A DNA stretch of 64,000 nucleotides from Sapria himalayana. Its lineage: Eukaryota > Streptophyta > Magnoliopsida > Malpighiales > Rafflesiaceae. How positions within the stretch are numbered: the stretch's first letter is position 1; each line of letters starts with the position of its first letter. The stretch is from the NCBI GenBank assembly GCA_029783825.1, contig JAREIK010001718.1:1937898-2001897 (forward strand), written 5' to 3'. This document shows, one piece after another, positions 11,501-24,384 of the stretch. The notes beneath the pieces are model-generated. The model was not told where the DNA came from. It saw only the letters and a program-made list of their open reading frames with translations, and made no database searches. The position numbers and the translations under genes are program-made.

Positions 11501-11839
11501 CATAGCAAAGTCTCTATAGCCACCAAGAATTTGTGTTCTATAAGAGAGCTACTTTTGTTGTGGGAATTTTTTTTCATTATGGTTTTTCTACTCTAGGGAA
11601 CATTTAAAGAAATAAAAAAGTCATGATTTCAACCTAGTTCTCTGATTTCCAGCTTAACAATTCACAACTAACCTCAAAAAATAAAAAATATATATTTAAA
11701 GTATTTTCATGGAGGGTGAGGTAGAATCAGATTTAGAACCAAGAGCATTCAAAACCTTAGGAAGCATGACTTCCAATGCAAATCCAATGTGAATGCAAGC
11801 AAGAATTAGTTGGGAATATGTTTTGTGACTTATACGTAT

Positions 11840-12878
11840 TAGGGTTATCAATGGGAACCCTATCTTTTATGAGATGTCACACCAAATATTATGCTAAATT
11901 GAGGCTAGGGTTCATTTATTATACTTGGGTTATGATGATGTAATTATATAATAAAGGTAAGTTCAATTATTGTGAGTATAATTCTTACAAAGCTAAAAGT
12001 ACAAACATATTTATGACTAATCCATTATTCATACTCTATAAAAACTAACTTTCAATTGATATGAGGGCTATATAGAATGTCTAACTTAGGCATTTCACTA
12101 TAGTATGGGAGTAATGTGTTTGATGTTGCAAACAATGATATGTAAATCATGAGATACATCCATGTAGAAGTGTTTCATATAGTTGTGACAACCATGTAAG
12201 TCATTTCCTCTTGTACAATTTCTATTAGGCGAGATTCATGGTAAGATATATGTTATTGACATGAGTATGGTACTTAGCAAACTAAAAGCTTATATACAAT
12301 TATTACCACACTCATTTTCCATCTTTATGATATTAAAGGTTAGAGAATAAAAATATATACTCAAAATAGTCATAAATGACAATTGATATATTTACAAAGG
12401 AGTAGATTTTTGGATAACCCATAATTAGAATGATATGTAGTTTTGGTGATGAAATATCAAATGAAAAACTATGTGGAGAGCATCCTTAGTAGTGACAGTC
12501 CAAGGATGACAATCACCTTGTCCAAGGGGACACTAGGGCATTTTCATATCTATCTATCCTTCATCCAAAAATCAAATATAACATTGCCCAAATATTAAAA
12601 AATATTATCATTCATAAGAAAGTGAGTCAACCCTAGAGTTTAAATATCTTTTCGAAATCCAATACTCAACTTGAGTAGTAGTTGGCTTATTATTGGTTGG
12701 TCATATTGCCTACACAATTCTTATGGAATCAATATTTGGACTTAAGTATATTTTTAATACTTATACGAACCATATAGTAATGAAACTCCATTGGATAAAA
12801 ATAATCAGCCAACAAGTTTTTAGAACTATGTCATAAATAATAAGTTTTGGTACTAAAACAAAGTCAAAACAAAAATGG
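11840..12878 (+). repeat. U repeat, copy C
   Basis: Plus-orientation U body. It opens with GGGTTATCAATGGGAACCC and ATGAGATGTCACACCAAATATT, which match the reverse complement of 47365-47415 and 25370-25420. It contains GATATGTAAATCATGAGATACATCC (near 12150) and the AGGATGACAATCACCTTGT word, and closes with ACTAAAACAAAGTC at about 12870. It is followed directly by a minus-strand copia remnant, the same relative orientation as copy A with its copia fragment. Confidence 0.6.
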
Positions 12879-12879
12879 T

Positions 12880-14610
12880 GAAATGAATAGTGTAGTAGGC
12901 TCTTCTCTTGATTTCACCATGATTGCTTCATCTTCATATTATTCTTCAAATTCATGAGCAAAGTTATAATCTTTTTCATTTGGTTTACAACCTCATCAAT
13001 CTTCTTCATCAATTAATACATTTTGACTAATGACTACTTTCTCATTTTTTAGGTTATAAGATTTGTAACCTTTGGAGTCATTATCATGGTTAATGAAGAT
13101 GAATATCTCACTTTTGCTATCTAGCTTTCTTTATTTGTCAAGCACATGCACATAAATTATACTTCAAAGACTCTTAGATATTATATGTCAGGATTCCTTC
13201 CACTTCATATTTCAAGTGGTGTCTCTCCTCACACACTTCTTGTTGGAGATACTTAGACAAGCAAACCAACCCAGTAACAAATTCAGCCCAGAATGGTTTT
13301 GATATTCTTTCATTTTTTAGCATATTTTGTATCATCTTGAGTATGATTCTATTATTTCTTCTTGCCATACCATTCTGTGGGGGTATCTGGGAATGATGAA
13401 AAACTGTGAGATTTTAATTACTTCATAAAACTTATGAATTCTTTGGATGTGAATTCTCCTTCTTAGTCAAATCGCATAATTTTAATCTAAAACACACTAT
13501 TTTTATCCAACATAATCTTGAGTTTCATGAATGCAACAAATACCTATAATGTTTTATTCAATAACTAAATCCAAGTGTGCCTTAAAAATTTTTCTATAAA
13601 GATAAGAAATAGTTTATTTTGCCAAAGGAATTAGGCTTGATAGGTACATACACATCTGATTGAATGAGCTCAAATGACCTTCATGCTCTTGAATTTGACT
13701 CCATAGGAAAGTTGTTCTAAATTGCTTTTTAATAAAATATACTTCACAAAGTTGATCAGAGTGATAGATGTGGTGAAATACTCTCACCAACACCTTTTTT
13801 TGATTTTAGTTCTAGTCCTCCAGAGTTTAGGTGTCCAAATATTAGATGTCATAGTCATGAAGAATCATTATAGGATGCCTTGAGACACTTCCCTACATCA
13901 TTTTGTATGTTGAGTAGCAACATTTTGTATGTTGAGTAGCAACATTTTGTTTCTTGACTTGGGCACCTTGACAATCAAGTTTTTGAAATTGTTTCTTATA
14001 GAAAGGTTATTATTGTTTAATTGCCTATCAAAACCTTTGTTTTCATCATGGATATTAAAAAATATTTGAAATAAATTTAAATCTTTTATTTTTAATGCAT
14101 ATAAAATTCTACCTTGGAGTCATCAATAAAAGAAACATTTCTACTCACTGATTCATCAAGTTCAATGAACATTTCTTTTCAAACATTTTCACTCAATGAT
14201 TCATCAAGATCAAAGAACACTATAGGAGCTATTGAAAAGCAGTCTTTTTTCTCATTTTCATTGCATTAAACTTTCTTTTTAAGGTTTGAAGGTGAATTCT
14301 TTTTCTTTTGTCTTCTCCTTTGTAAGAGACTTAGAGATTCTCCCGTGTTTTATTGAAAGATGCAATGCTCAAGATCTTCTAAAAGTCGTCATCTAGAGAT
14401 TTGGTGATGAGGAGAAGAAAGACCCCATGTCCCTCTTTATTATGTCCTTCACACAATCATTTTGCATTGAGTCTAAAAATGAATCATCCTTTAACACATC
14501 ATAACTTTTTTCCACGACCCCACAAACAATATGCATTCCAAAGAGTAGCTTCTTCTTGATGCTCTAATTTTCGAAGTTGTTACCCTTAAATGGTGGATCC
14601 TGGAAAAATA
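12880..14610 (-). pseudogene. Decayed copia gag-integrase remnant
   Basis: Minus-strand Ty1/copia polyprotein remnant. Read from the right, 14610-14400 gives a gag start-like segment (PPFKGNNFEN, GMHIVCGVVEKSYDV) matching the F-x-G-x-N-(F/Y) and L-W-x-x-V-x-x-G-(Y/F) pattern of plant copia gag. Around 13640 an integrase-like YVPIKPNSFGK is visible. Positions 13174-13368 hold an open stretch with RNNRIILKMIQNMLKNE and KPFWAE, the conserved segment that follows the catalytic Glu in copia integrases. Positions 13000-13130 resemble the linker after integrase (GYKSYNLKNEKVVIS). RT and RNase H are missing; the remnant ends where U copy C ends. Multiple stops show that it is dead. Confidence 0.75.
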
Positions 14611-14679
14611 CGATACAGCTATTAGACATGTCTAAACTAAGTAGGAAACTTAAAAGTCTGTCTGGTCAATGCTTGTCCA

Positions 14680-15067
14680 TCATTTTGATAGTGAGCTTCT
14701 ATTAATTTTTTTTTGAGTTGAAATTTTCTACAAGCCTATCTCAAGTATTTCTATAAACCAGAAGTACCTTGATCACGTTTTGCCAGGTATTCTTTCTTAC
14801 ACCATATACAAGCTGCCCTACCAGTTTCATTTTCCTCTAAATCAACTAATATCTTATAAGTTTCCCAAACAACATACTAATACTTGTTATGAGCTTGAGG
14901 TTCAGATATACCTTGAATTTCTTTTACAATTGGAATTGAAGAACCTTCCGTAACAATAAGAGAATTCTTGAAAGGATGTTGATTGGATTTACCAGTACTT
15001 TGTTCATTTGAGATGTGATCATCTTCAATTTATTATATTTTTTGTTTACTGCTGGATTGTGCCATCT
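14680..15067 (-). pseudogene. BED-type zinc finger fragment fused to copia remnant
   Basis: From an ATG at 15065-15067 (minus) the decoded text begins MAQSSSKQK and, after stops, gives VWETYKILVD, ACIWCKKEYLAKRDQGTSGL and a continuation K-Y-L-R-stop-A-C-R. A Trp-led start, C-x2-C pair, GTS-x-L word and the HL...C-like end are the pattern of BED zinc fingers, found mainly in hAT transposases and their domesticated relatives. Here the His position appears as Tyr and two sites are stop codons. It sits directly upstream of the copia gag segment on the same strand. This could be an ancient chimaera, a nested hAT fragment, or a BED finger carried by the element; the sequence alone does not decide. 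Confidence 0.6.
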
Positions 15068-15069
15068 GC

Positions 15070-16800
15070 ATTGCCATTAATTAATATGATATGTTAAGCA
15101 TAAATACATATGAATATTTCAAACAAGCACGCTCTACAAAACTGACTGTAATACATTCAGCCCACTCATGCGGCCCAACCACAACACCATAACCAATACT
15201 CAACAAAAATGACTGAGACACATGATAATTTTAATTAATCACTCAATTCTCGTCAGAAAAACAAACCAAAAGGCTGGTGGCATCTGAGACACGGTGGAGG
15301 CAAACTAGCAGTGCGACGGAAAATAGTTGGACCTTATTGAACACGGTGGAGGCTCCATGCATTTATGGAGCCCATAATGAATTTAATGTTTTTTTTTGTT
15401 GCATGTGCTTACATGATCATGGAAATTGATAGATAGTATAGAATCTCTTATGTGATCCATCATTTTAAAAAAGAAAACTAGCTTTTTACATAAAACTTTA
15501 TGAAAAATATTTTTTGTAGTCAGGAACTATAAAATTATAGACACTTACAATACCAAATAAATGACCAACGAATAACTTCATTATAAGTTATATTAAGCAT
15601 TTCACATGGTTTGCTTCATTTTGAGTAGAACATTATTACAAGATGAAATAAATACTATTAAATTTAGAAAACACACATTATTAATTAAGTTGTTAAGGAC
15701 TTTTATTTAAATAAAAAACTAATAATAATTTTGGACCAGATCAATAGTTTCGTAGCCACTTCTTGACAACCTATATGTGAATTCTTGTATGAATATTCTA
15801 CTTTGTCACTTCTACATGTTGAACTCAACATCAAGATAATGGAAACACTCATTTGCTTTTTATAATTGATCTTTGATCAAACATCAGGCAATCTACATAG
15901 ACACATATTTCAAATAATAATTCCCAAGTTTATGGACTAATGACTAGTATGTAGTCCTTATGAATAATTAAACAAGAAACAAAATTGGCATAATTTTTTT
16001 AAGATCATATGAAGTACGACTTTCGATGCTATTCAATGAAACTCACCCCAAAATAAAAATAATTATGTTTTGGACCCTCTTTTTTTAACATCATAAGAAC
16101 CCAAAAAAATACTATTTATAATTTGGGTTTCATTTTGAGCCCCCAAAAACCAAAATGCAATATTATTCATGTATCATTAAAAAATTTAAATATAAACTTT
16201 ATTGTTTTTGAAAATATTATATGTGCGAGGCATATTATTTTTGAAAATATTAAATCATACCGTATTATGTCATGCATAATGTGGTTATTCATAAACATTT
16301 TGTCAAAGAACATGGAAGGCTCCTCAAATTAGCATAATTTCATGGATGTAGCAATAGGTGGAAAGTTTTCTAGTTTAAGGCCATATGAGGAGAGCAATAG
16401 TTTATAAATAACCTGGAGGACATTATGATGCATAATAAATATCTATATTTTTGACTTGTGCCTCAATGTAGTGGCCAACTTGGAAATGAGCTCCATGAAA
16501 AACATGAGATCTATCACCTATGGATTATTATTTTTTTTTTAAATATGGTTTGCATTAATAATCATTACATGTTGCATGAGAATTATTATTTTAGGGTTCA
16601 ATTTTAATAAGAATGCATTGCACAAAACAACATTTTGCTTCATCTAGTCATTTGGAAATGGGTCAATGCACAAAGAAAAGAAAAATAATAATATTCAGAG
16701 AACACTTCAAGAGACAAAGTTTATGAGTATTGGTGATGATAAGTGTACATGGTCCACAACTAATCACAAGTAATACCTTCACATAGAAGTTGTACTTGCT
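15070..16800. other. AT-rich sequence without a recognisable gene
   Basis: No coding pattern. A duplicated word ACACGGTGGAGGC is seen at about 15290 and 15342. An open frame at 16123-16332 (plus) has low complexity and no motif. It is probably decayed repeat sequence. Confidence 0.4.
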
Positions 16801-16802
16801 TT

Positions 16803-17606
16803 TGTTGGATATGCCCAAGTTTGGGGTAAATCAAATTGTTTTAATTTTGGTTTAAATTTTTCTAGTTATATTTGGTTCTGATAATTATGTTAATTTAAAT
16901 TTTAAATGAGTATTGATCATCTCATTTAATGGGGTATAATTAACACTTAAAATAAAATAAAACTTTTTTATAAAATAACTTGATTTGAAAACAAGTAAAA
17001 TGATAAAAACAAAGACACACTGAAATAAAAAGGAGAATTTAGATCACACATTAAAAAAAAATTCAAGTCATATGGATTTTGATCTTTCAGAAATTCTTTT
17101 TGTGTGTGCAGGTGTTTGCATTTGTCGGGTTTCTCTTATGTAACTCAAAACAATAAGCTGTGAAACATTTTTTATATTTCTTTTTTTGGTTAGACTTTAT
17201 AATATATATAATGAGAGGTAACGTTTACTTCCTATCTCTTATATTTAAAGACTTGTAGTGGACGAACTAGAATTCATGTGGTATTCCTATGGTGTTCATG
17301 CATGGTTCGTGTAGTGGATGTATGGTGTTTGTATGTTGTTCATGAAAAAGTATTCATGCAGAGTTTATAATGTGCTCTTGATGCTCAGAAATTATTCGAA
17401 GAACACCATAGAAGATAAACGTCACAAAAGGTGTTTTTAATTTTAATAACCATTTAAATTTTGAATGGTATTATGTACTTGGGATATTTTAAATTGTATG
17501 TTTAATTGTGTAAATATTCTACTATTTTTGGTATAGTATATTTATTTGTAATTTTGTGTACTTGTTGTGGTAATTTATTGTTATATATACATACATACAT
17601 GCATAC

Positions 17607-17644
<38 letters not shown>

Positions 17645-17880
17645 GGGTAAATTCATTTATGCATATTTTTATATATTCCAGATAGTTTAAAATATATTTA
17701 TATTAATATATTTTGGTCAAAAAAATTGCAAACCTAAAATATTATTTAGAATATTAATATATTTGTGTAAAATTTTAATGGTGAAAATTAAAAAAATTTA
17801 AAAGTGCCAAATTAATAAATTTTGTTGGACTAGAGAAAGGTTTTGATTATATTCTTGGTTTTAAAGCTAAATCTCAGTCA
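16803..17880 (+). repeat. 5' LTR of decayed copia element
   Basis: Begins TGTTGG; homologous to 19718-20447. Its last ~400 bp contain a TACA/TA microsatellite (17584-17644). The end is estimated from the primer-binding-like site that follows at 17893. Confidence 0.6.
17584..17644. repeat. TACA/TA microsatellite
   Basis: About eight TACA-type repeats followed by an (AT)n tract, inside the 5' LTR of the decayed copia element. Confidence 0.9.
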
Positions 17881-17979
17881 GTCTACAATAAGTGGTTTTA
17901 GAGGTTGAGTTTTTTGTGATATTTTTTTAGTCATTGAATTATTTTGTCTGTGATGAACAAAGAAAATAATTTACTCTAA

Positions 17980-19030
17980 ATGATTATGTTAGAAGTGTCA
18001 AACTATTCACCTTGGAATATAAACATTATGGATCTTTTGATGGTGAGGGACATACTTGAACTGACTCTCGGTGACCCATAAATTATATTATAAGTGAAAT
18101 AAATTATTATATAAGGCATCTACAATAATAAGATAATGGAATGGAAAAACAACTTTCCACCATGTCTCTTCTATCACAAACATATATGAGATATGAAAAA
18201 AGTTAAAATCAATGTATGAGATTAATATATCAAGAAATAAGACCATGATAATATGATGCTTAGTTAAGATGCAATATTAGGATGGTTCTAATATGAATGC
18301 TCGCTTGAGTCTTTATCAAGCATTAATTAACAATCTAGAATCTAAGAAAATAGTGTTTGATGATGAGGTGAAAGCATCTCTGCTCCTTAGCTCACTTTAC
18401 GAGAGTTGAGTGACATTATTAATTTTACTTAAGTACCTCAACACCTAATAATATCTTTACCATGATTATCATTACCAAAAGTTTGGTAAGTGATATTATG
18501 AGATTGAGAGTTCTCTAGATGTCCTTATTTCCAAAAAAAATGAGAGGAGAAGAAGAATAACTTCAAAACCTATATTAGGAGAGGGAAGTGAGAGTTCTTT
18601 TAAAGGGAAGTTCACATGCAAATATATGGTGAAATATTACTACTATAATCAAGTAGGAAACTTCAAGATGGACTATCCTAGGTGGAAAAAACTCAAGAGG
18701 AACAAAGGAACGTATATGAGGTTGGAAGTATGGCTAGCACTTTTGTAGTAGAGGGCAACATTGTTTTTAAATTAGTGTTGAACTATATGACAAAGTCATT
18801 TTAGAGATTGATTGGGTGGTGGATTCATAAGCCACCTTGTATGTCACCATGAACCCTAATTGGTTTGTGGCATTTTCTCTTGGGAACTATGGATTAGTCA
18901 TGATGGATAATGGAAGGATATCAAGAATAATGAAAATCAAAGATATTTTTATGGAAACAAACATAAGATATCAATTGCTTCTCATTGATGCCCAATATAT
19001 CTCAGATATTGGAATGACCTCTTATCCATA
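17980..19030 (+). pseudogene. Decayed copia gag-protease
   Basis: Plus-strand remnant. It contains gag-like text around 18355-18400 (VFDDEVKASLLLSSL, identical in pattern to the FDDEVKALILLSSL of the better preserved copia gag at 29108). A degraded zinc-knuckle region lies near 18630-18700, with Cys replaced in several positions. A protease start WVVDS lies near 18815, followed by an open stretch at 18837-19031 containing NYGLVMMDNGRISRIMKIKDI, the usual segment after copia DSG. Numerous stops. It is related to the Tnt1-like element at 28730-33519 but much older. Confidence 0.7.
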
Positions 19031-19717
19031 GAAATATAGGATCTTATGGGTCATGTGGAGAAATTTAGAGAAGACTAGTATAACTTGGTAAAAGAGTTGC
19101 TAACTATAGTGAGAGTTGAAAAGTAAATTCTCTTTATATCACTCAAGTTGTGATTAGCTTAAATTAGGTAAATATTTGGAGAAAACTTAAAAGCATTGAC
19201 TGTAAGATGCATAGACTCAAATACATGTGTGTGGATGGTCATCTTTCTCTTGGAAAGTAGTCCACACTTATTATCCAAATAAAAAGCATACAACTATGAT
19301 ATTTTTACCCCCTCCATTGAGGAGATCGATGATAGTTGATCTAGATTCATCGGGTGCTTGTTTCTATACAATCATGAATTTTGAAGAAAGCCCTAATGAA
19401 ATAGATTTTAATATAGCTACTCTTGAGGATCATACTTACCAAAAGAAAGTTTATGAGTTGAAAGTAAAAGTTAATACTTTTACTTTGGTTGCTTTCTAGG
19501 ATCAATTGGATTAAGGGTGAGCTAATGGCTCGGAGGGAAAAATTGAGGTCTAGAGTTGCCATTCGACTACAATTAACTTCTAGAATATCCTTTTTTGTAT
19601 GAAGAATGAGAAATGTTTATGAAGTCTACATAATAAATATAATTTTTTGTGACTTGAATTATTTAAATTTAAACCAAGAATATGTCTCGGTCTGCTGAAA
19701 TAGGGCTACAAGAAAGT

Positions 19718-20447
19718 TGTTGGGCAAGTCTGGATTTGGGCCACACCAAGATATTTTATTTTTGGTTTAAGGTTTTTTTGTTTTATTTGGTTTTTGATTT
19801 TATGTTAATTTGAATTTTAATTGAGAGTATGGGTGCTCTAATTTAATGGAGTACAATTAACATTTTAAAAAGTGATACCTTTTTTTATTAGTATAACTTA
19901 ATTTGAAAACAAACAAAATGATATACACTAAGACGTGCTAAAATTAAAAAGGAGAAGCATGATGACATGTGATTAAGAAAATTCATAAGGCACTTGGTTT
20001 GTGACCTTTATGAAATCTATTTTGTGTGTGAGTGTTAGTAATTGCTGGGTTTTCTTCTACAACTCAAAATTTTATTTTATGTATCATTTTGAAATTCATT
20101 TTCTTTGGTAAGATTCTATAATATAATTGAGAGGGAGCATTTACTTTTCATCTCTTTTGTTCGTAGACTTGCAAAGGAAAAACTAAAATTCATTAAATAT
20201 TTACGTGATGTTCATGAGGGGTTCATGTGATGGATGTGCACTATTCATGAGGTTTCCATGAAAATATTGTTTGTATAGAGTAGATGTTATGCTTGTGATA
20301 CTCAAAAATCTATGAAATGACATTAGAAAAATTAAACATCACAAAAGGTATTTTCAATTACATTAACCAAATAAATTTTTAATTGTGTTATGGACATTTG
20401 AACATTTTAAATTGTATGTTTAATTATGTGAATATTCTATCATACAT
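19718..20447 (+). repeat. 3' LTR of decayed copia element, truncated
   Basis: Begins TGTTGGGCAAGTC after a weak purine-rich tract and aligns with 16803-17530. Homology stops at about 20447, where U copy D begins, so about the last 350 bp are missing. Confidence 0.65.
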
Positions 20448-20449
20448 AG

Positions 20450-21900
20450 AATTCACAAAGTGTAAAAGACTTATCGAATGTGAGGAGAAGAAGGAGAAAA
20501 TCAGATTGACATTCCTTCTTCTTTACTTTCAACTAGGTTCAAAAACAATCCTATGAAAAATTTTAGCATTGACTAGATGATTTAAGAGCAAGCAAGAGAT
20601 ACAAGATCAAGGCTAAAACCTAAAGTTGAGGGGTATGACTTTTATACTCAAACCTTTAAGGTAGATTTTGGAGGTTAAATTTAAATAGTATATGAAATAG
20701 GTTTTGTATCCTATATTCTTGTGAGGACTATTATTGAGTAACGAGATTCATGATATTTATTCTAATGTACCTCATGAATTTTTTTGAAATAATAAACAAA
20801 ATTGATGTCTGTGGTTTGTTTATTTTGATTTATGTGATGTATAAATATTTTGATTAATATGATATTTGCTTTATCTTGTAAAATGGACTTGATAGAATTG
20901 ATGATTATATAGTATTAAAATTAGAGTTTGATTATTTGTGGGTTTTTGCATGTTGTTTTAATGAATGATGATAGGTAAACTATGATGCTCCTCACGCATT
21001 CAGTAGGATAGAAGTGACATCCCTTCCAATCATGATGGAGATGAACTTATATGTCTAAAACTAAAATTAAGATAAATTAATCATTGTAAGTATGATACTC
21101 ATTAAGTTGAAAGCACGAATGATTTTAGATGCCAACTCATTATATATGTCTAGAAGAACTAACCCTTAATTGATGTGAGTATTTTATAAAATATTCTTCT
21201 AAGGGTTTCACCTTTAGTATCAAAATTATATCATTATTATGAAAAATGATGACAAGTAATCTACATGATACTTGTGAGTAGTAGTGGCTCACAAATTGGT
21301 GACAACCCCATGAGTTGTTTTCACTCATTTAATTCTTCTAATGAAATTTGAGATAAAGGATATATTAATCATAAAGGTTTTGACTTGTGAGTACGACACT
21401 TATGAAGCCTAATACATAAAGGTATTGACTTATAAATAATTTTTGAGTAGAGATGATTTATTATCTGAGTGGTAAAATACTGAGAGAATAAAAGGAATCA
21501 TCATTAGGATGAGCTCAATAGTGATAACTACCTTGTATGCCAATAGGACAAAGAAGCATCCTAACAATAACCCAACCTTCATTCTATTTTCAAATTAAAA
21601 CACAAACCAAACTATTTAAACATCAATCATATGAATAAAAATAGGAAAACCATAGGATCTAAGAGTCTTACCAAAATCATGAATAATCTTATCTACTAAA
21701 ATATTGTTGTCTTACTATTGATTGAAAAACTACAAATACAATTTATGTGAGATTAATATAATAACAAAAGTCTTGTATACTTCTTTTATCACCTATATAC
21801 TTATGAATCTTTGTTGATAAGAGGTCCTCATTAATAAGCTCTTGAGATACAATCTAAGTATACAAATTAGATAGTATAACAAAGTTTCAACAAATTTTTT
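20450..21900 (+). repeat. U repeat, copy D (left arm of second composite)
   Basis: Plus-orientation U. The body lies at about 20716-21900 and contains GATAGGTAAACTATGATGCTCC (near 20972), a GATAACTACCTTGTATGCCAATAGGACAAAGAAGCATCC stretch near 21520-21560, GGATCTAAGAGTCTTACC (21656) and a close ...AGTATAACAAAGTTTC. It is aligned by eye across its length with 36780-37830. With copy E (minus, 24385-26600) it forms inverted flanks around a copia gag-integrase fragment. Confidence 0.65.
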
Positions 21901-22139
21901 GCACCATCATTAAGGGTTGCTAGATTACTTAGTCAATGTGAGTTAATGTAATTGTACTTGAAAAAGGATAGTTCTATTTTTAGTAATTTTGATAATGATA
22001 TTTAAATTAATTTTTTTTGAATCTACATTAGCTTGTCTTGATTTCTTATTTGGATTGTATATTATTGTGCTCTTGTGTTATTATTTCATTTTTTAGCCAC
22101 TACTCTATCAATAGAAATCAAAATATCATGTAAAGCCCA

Positions 22140-22985
22140 AGTTGTCAATGTGGAGAAGCTTATCAATTTTTGCAACGAAGAGATCCCATGAGTTAGTCTT
22201 CATATTACTTTCAAGTTTCAACCCATCATTCAAGGATATCCTCAATGTGTTGGTTATAGAGATGAAGAGAAAAAAATAATGTAAAAGATTATCACAACAT
22301 AGAAAGTAATGATCATATGTAAAAAATTGAGATGAAAAAGAATGAGAAGAATGAACATGAATCTATGCACAACACTTTTGGGGGTAATGAAGAATCAAAT
22401 GAAGATAAAACCTAAATTAAAGGGCAAGAAATAGCACTAGAATAAATCTTGATTTTTATCAAGGATGTAGCAAAAGTAGAGAGTTTTGTGTTTTGAGAGA
22501 GATCTTTATGCATTGTAGAACAAAGTCATGATATGAAAAATGAAAGATGTAACTAACCTGGAAGCCACCATGCTCACCAGAGACACAATACTTGATCGTG
22601 CCATGACGCTCAAGAATGCCACAGATTCGTAAAGATTTTCTAGTAGAATTGGAAAATTTCAAAGGGACTAATTTTCAAAGGTGTTACCCAATCAACTTTG
22701 GAAAATGAGTCATTACACTCATATCAGATCAAGCTAATGAATACTTGAGCCAAGATTTTATTGATTATCTTAGAAAAAATTGTATATTATCCCATTAGAT
22801 TTCACTTTACATGCCACAACACGATTTCATGACTGAAAAGAGAAATTGAAGCTTGTTGGACATGGTGAGATCTATGATGGGCCAAATGGATTGCCTAAAT
22901 TCTTTAGGGTTCATACACTTAAGACTATTCTTTATATCCTAAAAAGTGGACAATCAAAGTCAATTTATGTTACACAATATGATTA
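22140..22985 (+). pseudogene. Decayed copia gag-integrase fragment
   Basis: Plus-strand counterpart of the fragment at 3130-4442. Around 22170-22290 the gag-like text HELVFILLSSFNPSF is followed by MKRK. Positions 22535-22625 give MKDVTNLEATMLTRDT, matching the minus-strand text at 3990-4057. Positions 22690-22775 give ITLISDQANEYLSQDF then YLRK, the integrase segment around the second catalytic Asp (pattern L-x-S/T-D-x-G/A-x-E-Y/F). Positions 22846-22980 contain HGEIYDGPNGLPKFF and LKTILYILKSGQ, the end of the integrase region. Many stops and deletions. The fragment is preceded by U copy D and a 240-bp leader that is also present, inverted, at 5006-5210. Confidence 0.75.
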
Positions 22986-22989
22986 TATC

Positions 22990-23610
22990 TCCTTTGTGAG
23001 TTTCCTCCACACTATGAGTCCATACGTACTTTTTGACAAAACTCTCAAAGTCTCTCTTCCATTCATCAATATCTTGCCATTTGTCATGTAGTCTAAATAC
23101 ATCTTTAGAGATTTTAAGGTCATATAATTTATTGTCCCTTACAATCCAACTATTTTATTTATAATTTCTTTATCAAAACATAGTAAAACTCCTTGTACAT
23201 AGCAACTATTATCTTGCATATCTTATAGATTAGAGTAAAACACTCATATGATTCTTGTGTACCCCCATTCCATGTGGCTGCATAATCGGTATTAATTTCT
23301 CATCTTTATCATCGACTAGAAATGCATGATAAATTCACTATATTCTCACTCATTCACTAAAAATTTTTTGGCTAGAATATAAGTCATCCATCTCCTTCCT
23401 ATTTTGTAAAGAAAATCAGTTCGAGCACCATGACTTTGGAGGAAGCCTCAATTGTGGATTATTCTCACACTTGCCTTTGGCCTTGAGACTCACCTCATTC
23501 TCTTCTCTTATCACCCTCAACTTTAAAATCAATATCTCCTTCTCCATAGTAGTTTAGATTACTAAAAAATGAGTTTAGTGAATTTTGTTAGAGTGGATAA
23601 TAAGAAGAAG
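22990..23610 (+). repeat. Spacer X, repeated at 35480-35830
   Basis: Shares a series of words with 35480-35830: TGAGTTTCCTCCACACTATGAGTCCATACGTAC against TGAGTTCTACCCACTCTAGATGTCCATATGTAC (about 33 bases compared), and a CAGTTCGAGCACCATGACTTTGGA-like block against CTAGTTCTAGAATCAGGACTTTGGA. No protein pattern was recognised on either strand. It links the copia fragment to the CATGACTTT-rich stretch. Confidence 0.5.
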
Positions 23611-23659
23611 AAATGAATTTTCAAAATGATTAGTGTTAGCACTTTATATATGATTAGGG

Positions 23660-24320
23660 TTAAGTTATGGCTAATGAAAAGTTTTCCATGACTTTGCTTG
23701 TGACCATGACTTTGATTTTAAAAGGACTGTCATGGTATGGTTTGAGTGTTGTAACTTTGTTTTAGTGTATATAAAGTACAAGTATTTGAGTGTATGTGTA
23801 TAAATACAAAATATTATATCACATAGTACAAAAAGTAAATTCATGGGTTGCCTCCTAAAGATCATTATATTTAATATTTTTAACTAGACTAATATTAGAT
23901 CACTGATTTAGTTAGTAATTTTAGTAGTTTAGGAAAGCTTCTTAATATAATATTTCTTTTATGGTTGTCTTCCCAAATTATTTTTCAGGATCAAATCATC
24001 TATCAGAGTCTTTCCTTTGGGATCCTTTTTGGATGATGCTATAACTTTGTGAACAGTTACAATATCATTGCATGTGATCACATTAATAAAACTAAAACTT
24101 ATTGTGGAGTCATAGTGGTATGAATTTATCTCTAGATGTTTTTTTCATGACTATGATATAAGTTGCAGCTTCTTCTTGAAGCTTATGTTACTTCACTGTT
24201 GCAACTTCATCTACTGTCACAACTTAATTAATTCTACATGTCACAACTTTTTTCATTACGATAAATATTTCTTCATCTTCTTTCATATGTTCAATAAATA
24301 ATCTCTGCCCATTCGTTCTC
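23660..24320. repeat. CATGACTT-rich segment
   Basis: Contains CCATGACTTTG (twice near 23690-23715), TGTCATGG, and a run of GTTGCAACTTC / GTCACAACTT words near 24195-24260. Similar composition and words occur at 37880-38120 and in the arrays attached to U copies A, E, F and G. There is no open frame of note. Confidence 0.45.
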
Positions 24321-24384
24321 TTCTCACAAATCAATGATCAATATTGGAATTTCCTTCAATTATACTTCAATAAAAAAGATACTT

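Larger units (their letters stand above)
16803..20447 (+). mobile_element. Decayed copia element with two LTRs
   Basis: Two long direct repeats flank copia-like coding text. The left LTR begins TGTTGGATATGCCC at 16803 and runs to about 17880. The right LTR begins TGTTGGGCAAGTC at 19718 and is recognisable to about 20447, where U copy D starts. Shared landmarks include the ATTTAATGG-GTA-AATTAACA word, TTGTGTGTG-AG-GTT, ATGGATGT and CGTCACAAAAGGTGTTTT / CATCACAAAAGGTATTTT. A primer-binding-site-like TGGTTTTAGAGG is at 17893-17904. The internal region is gag and protease only, with no integrase or RT, so the element was internally deleted. The LTRs differ at many positions, so it is old. Confidence 0.75.
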
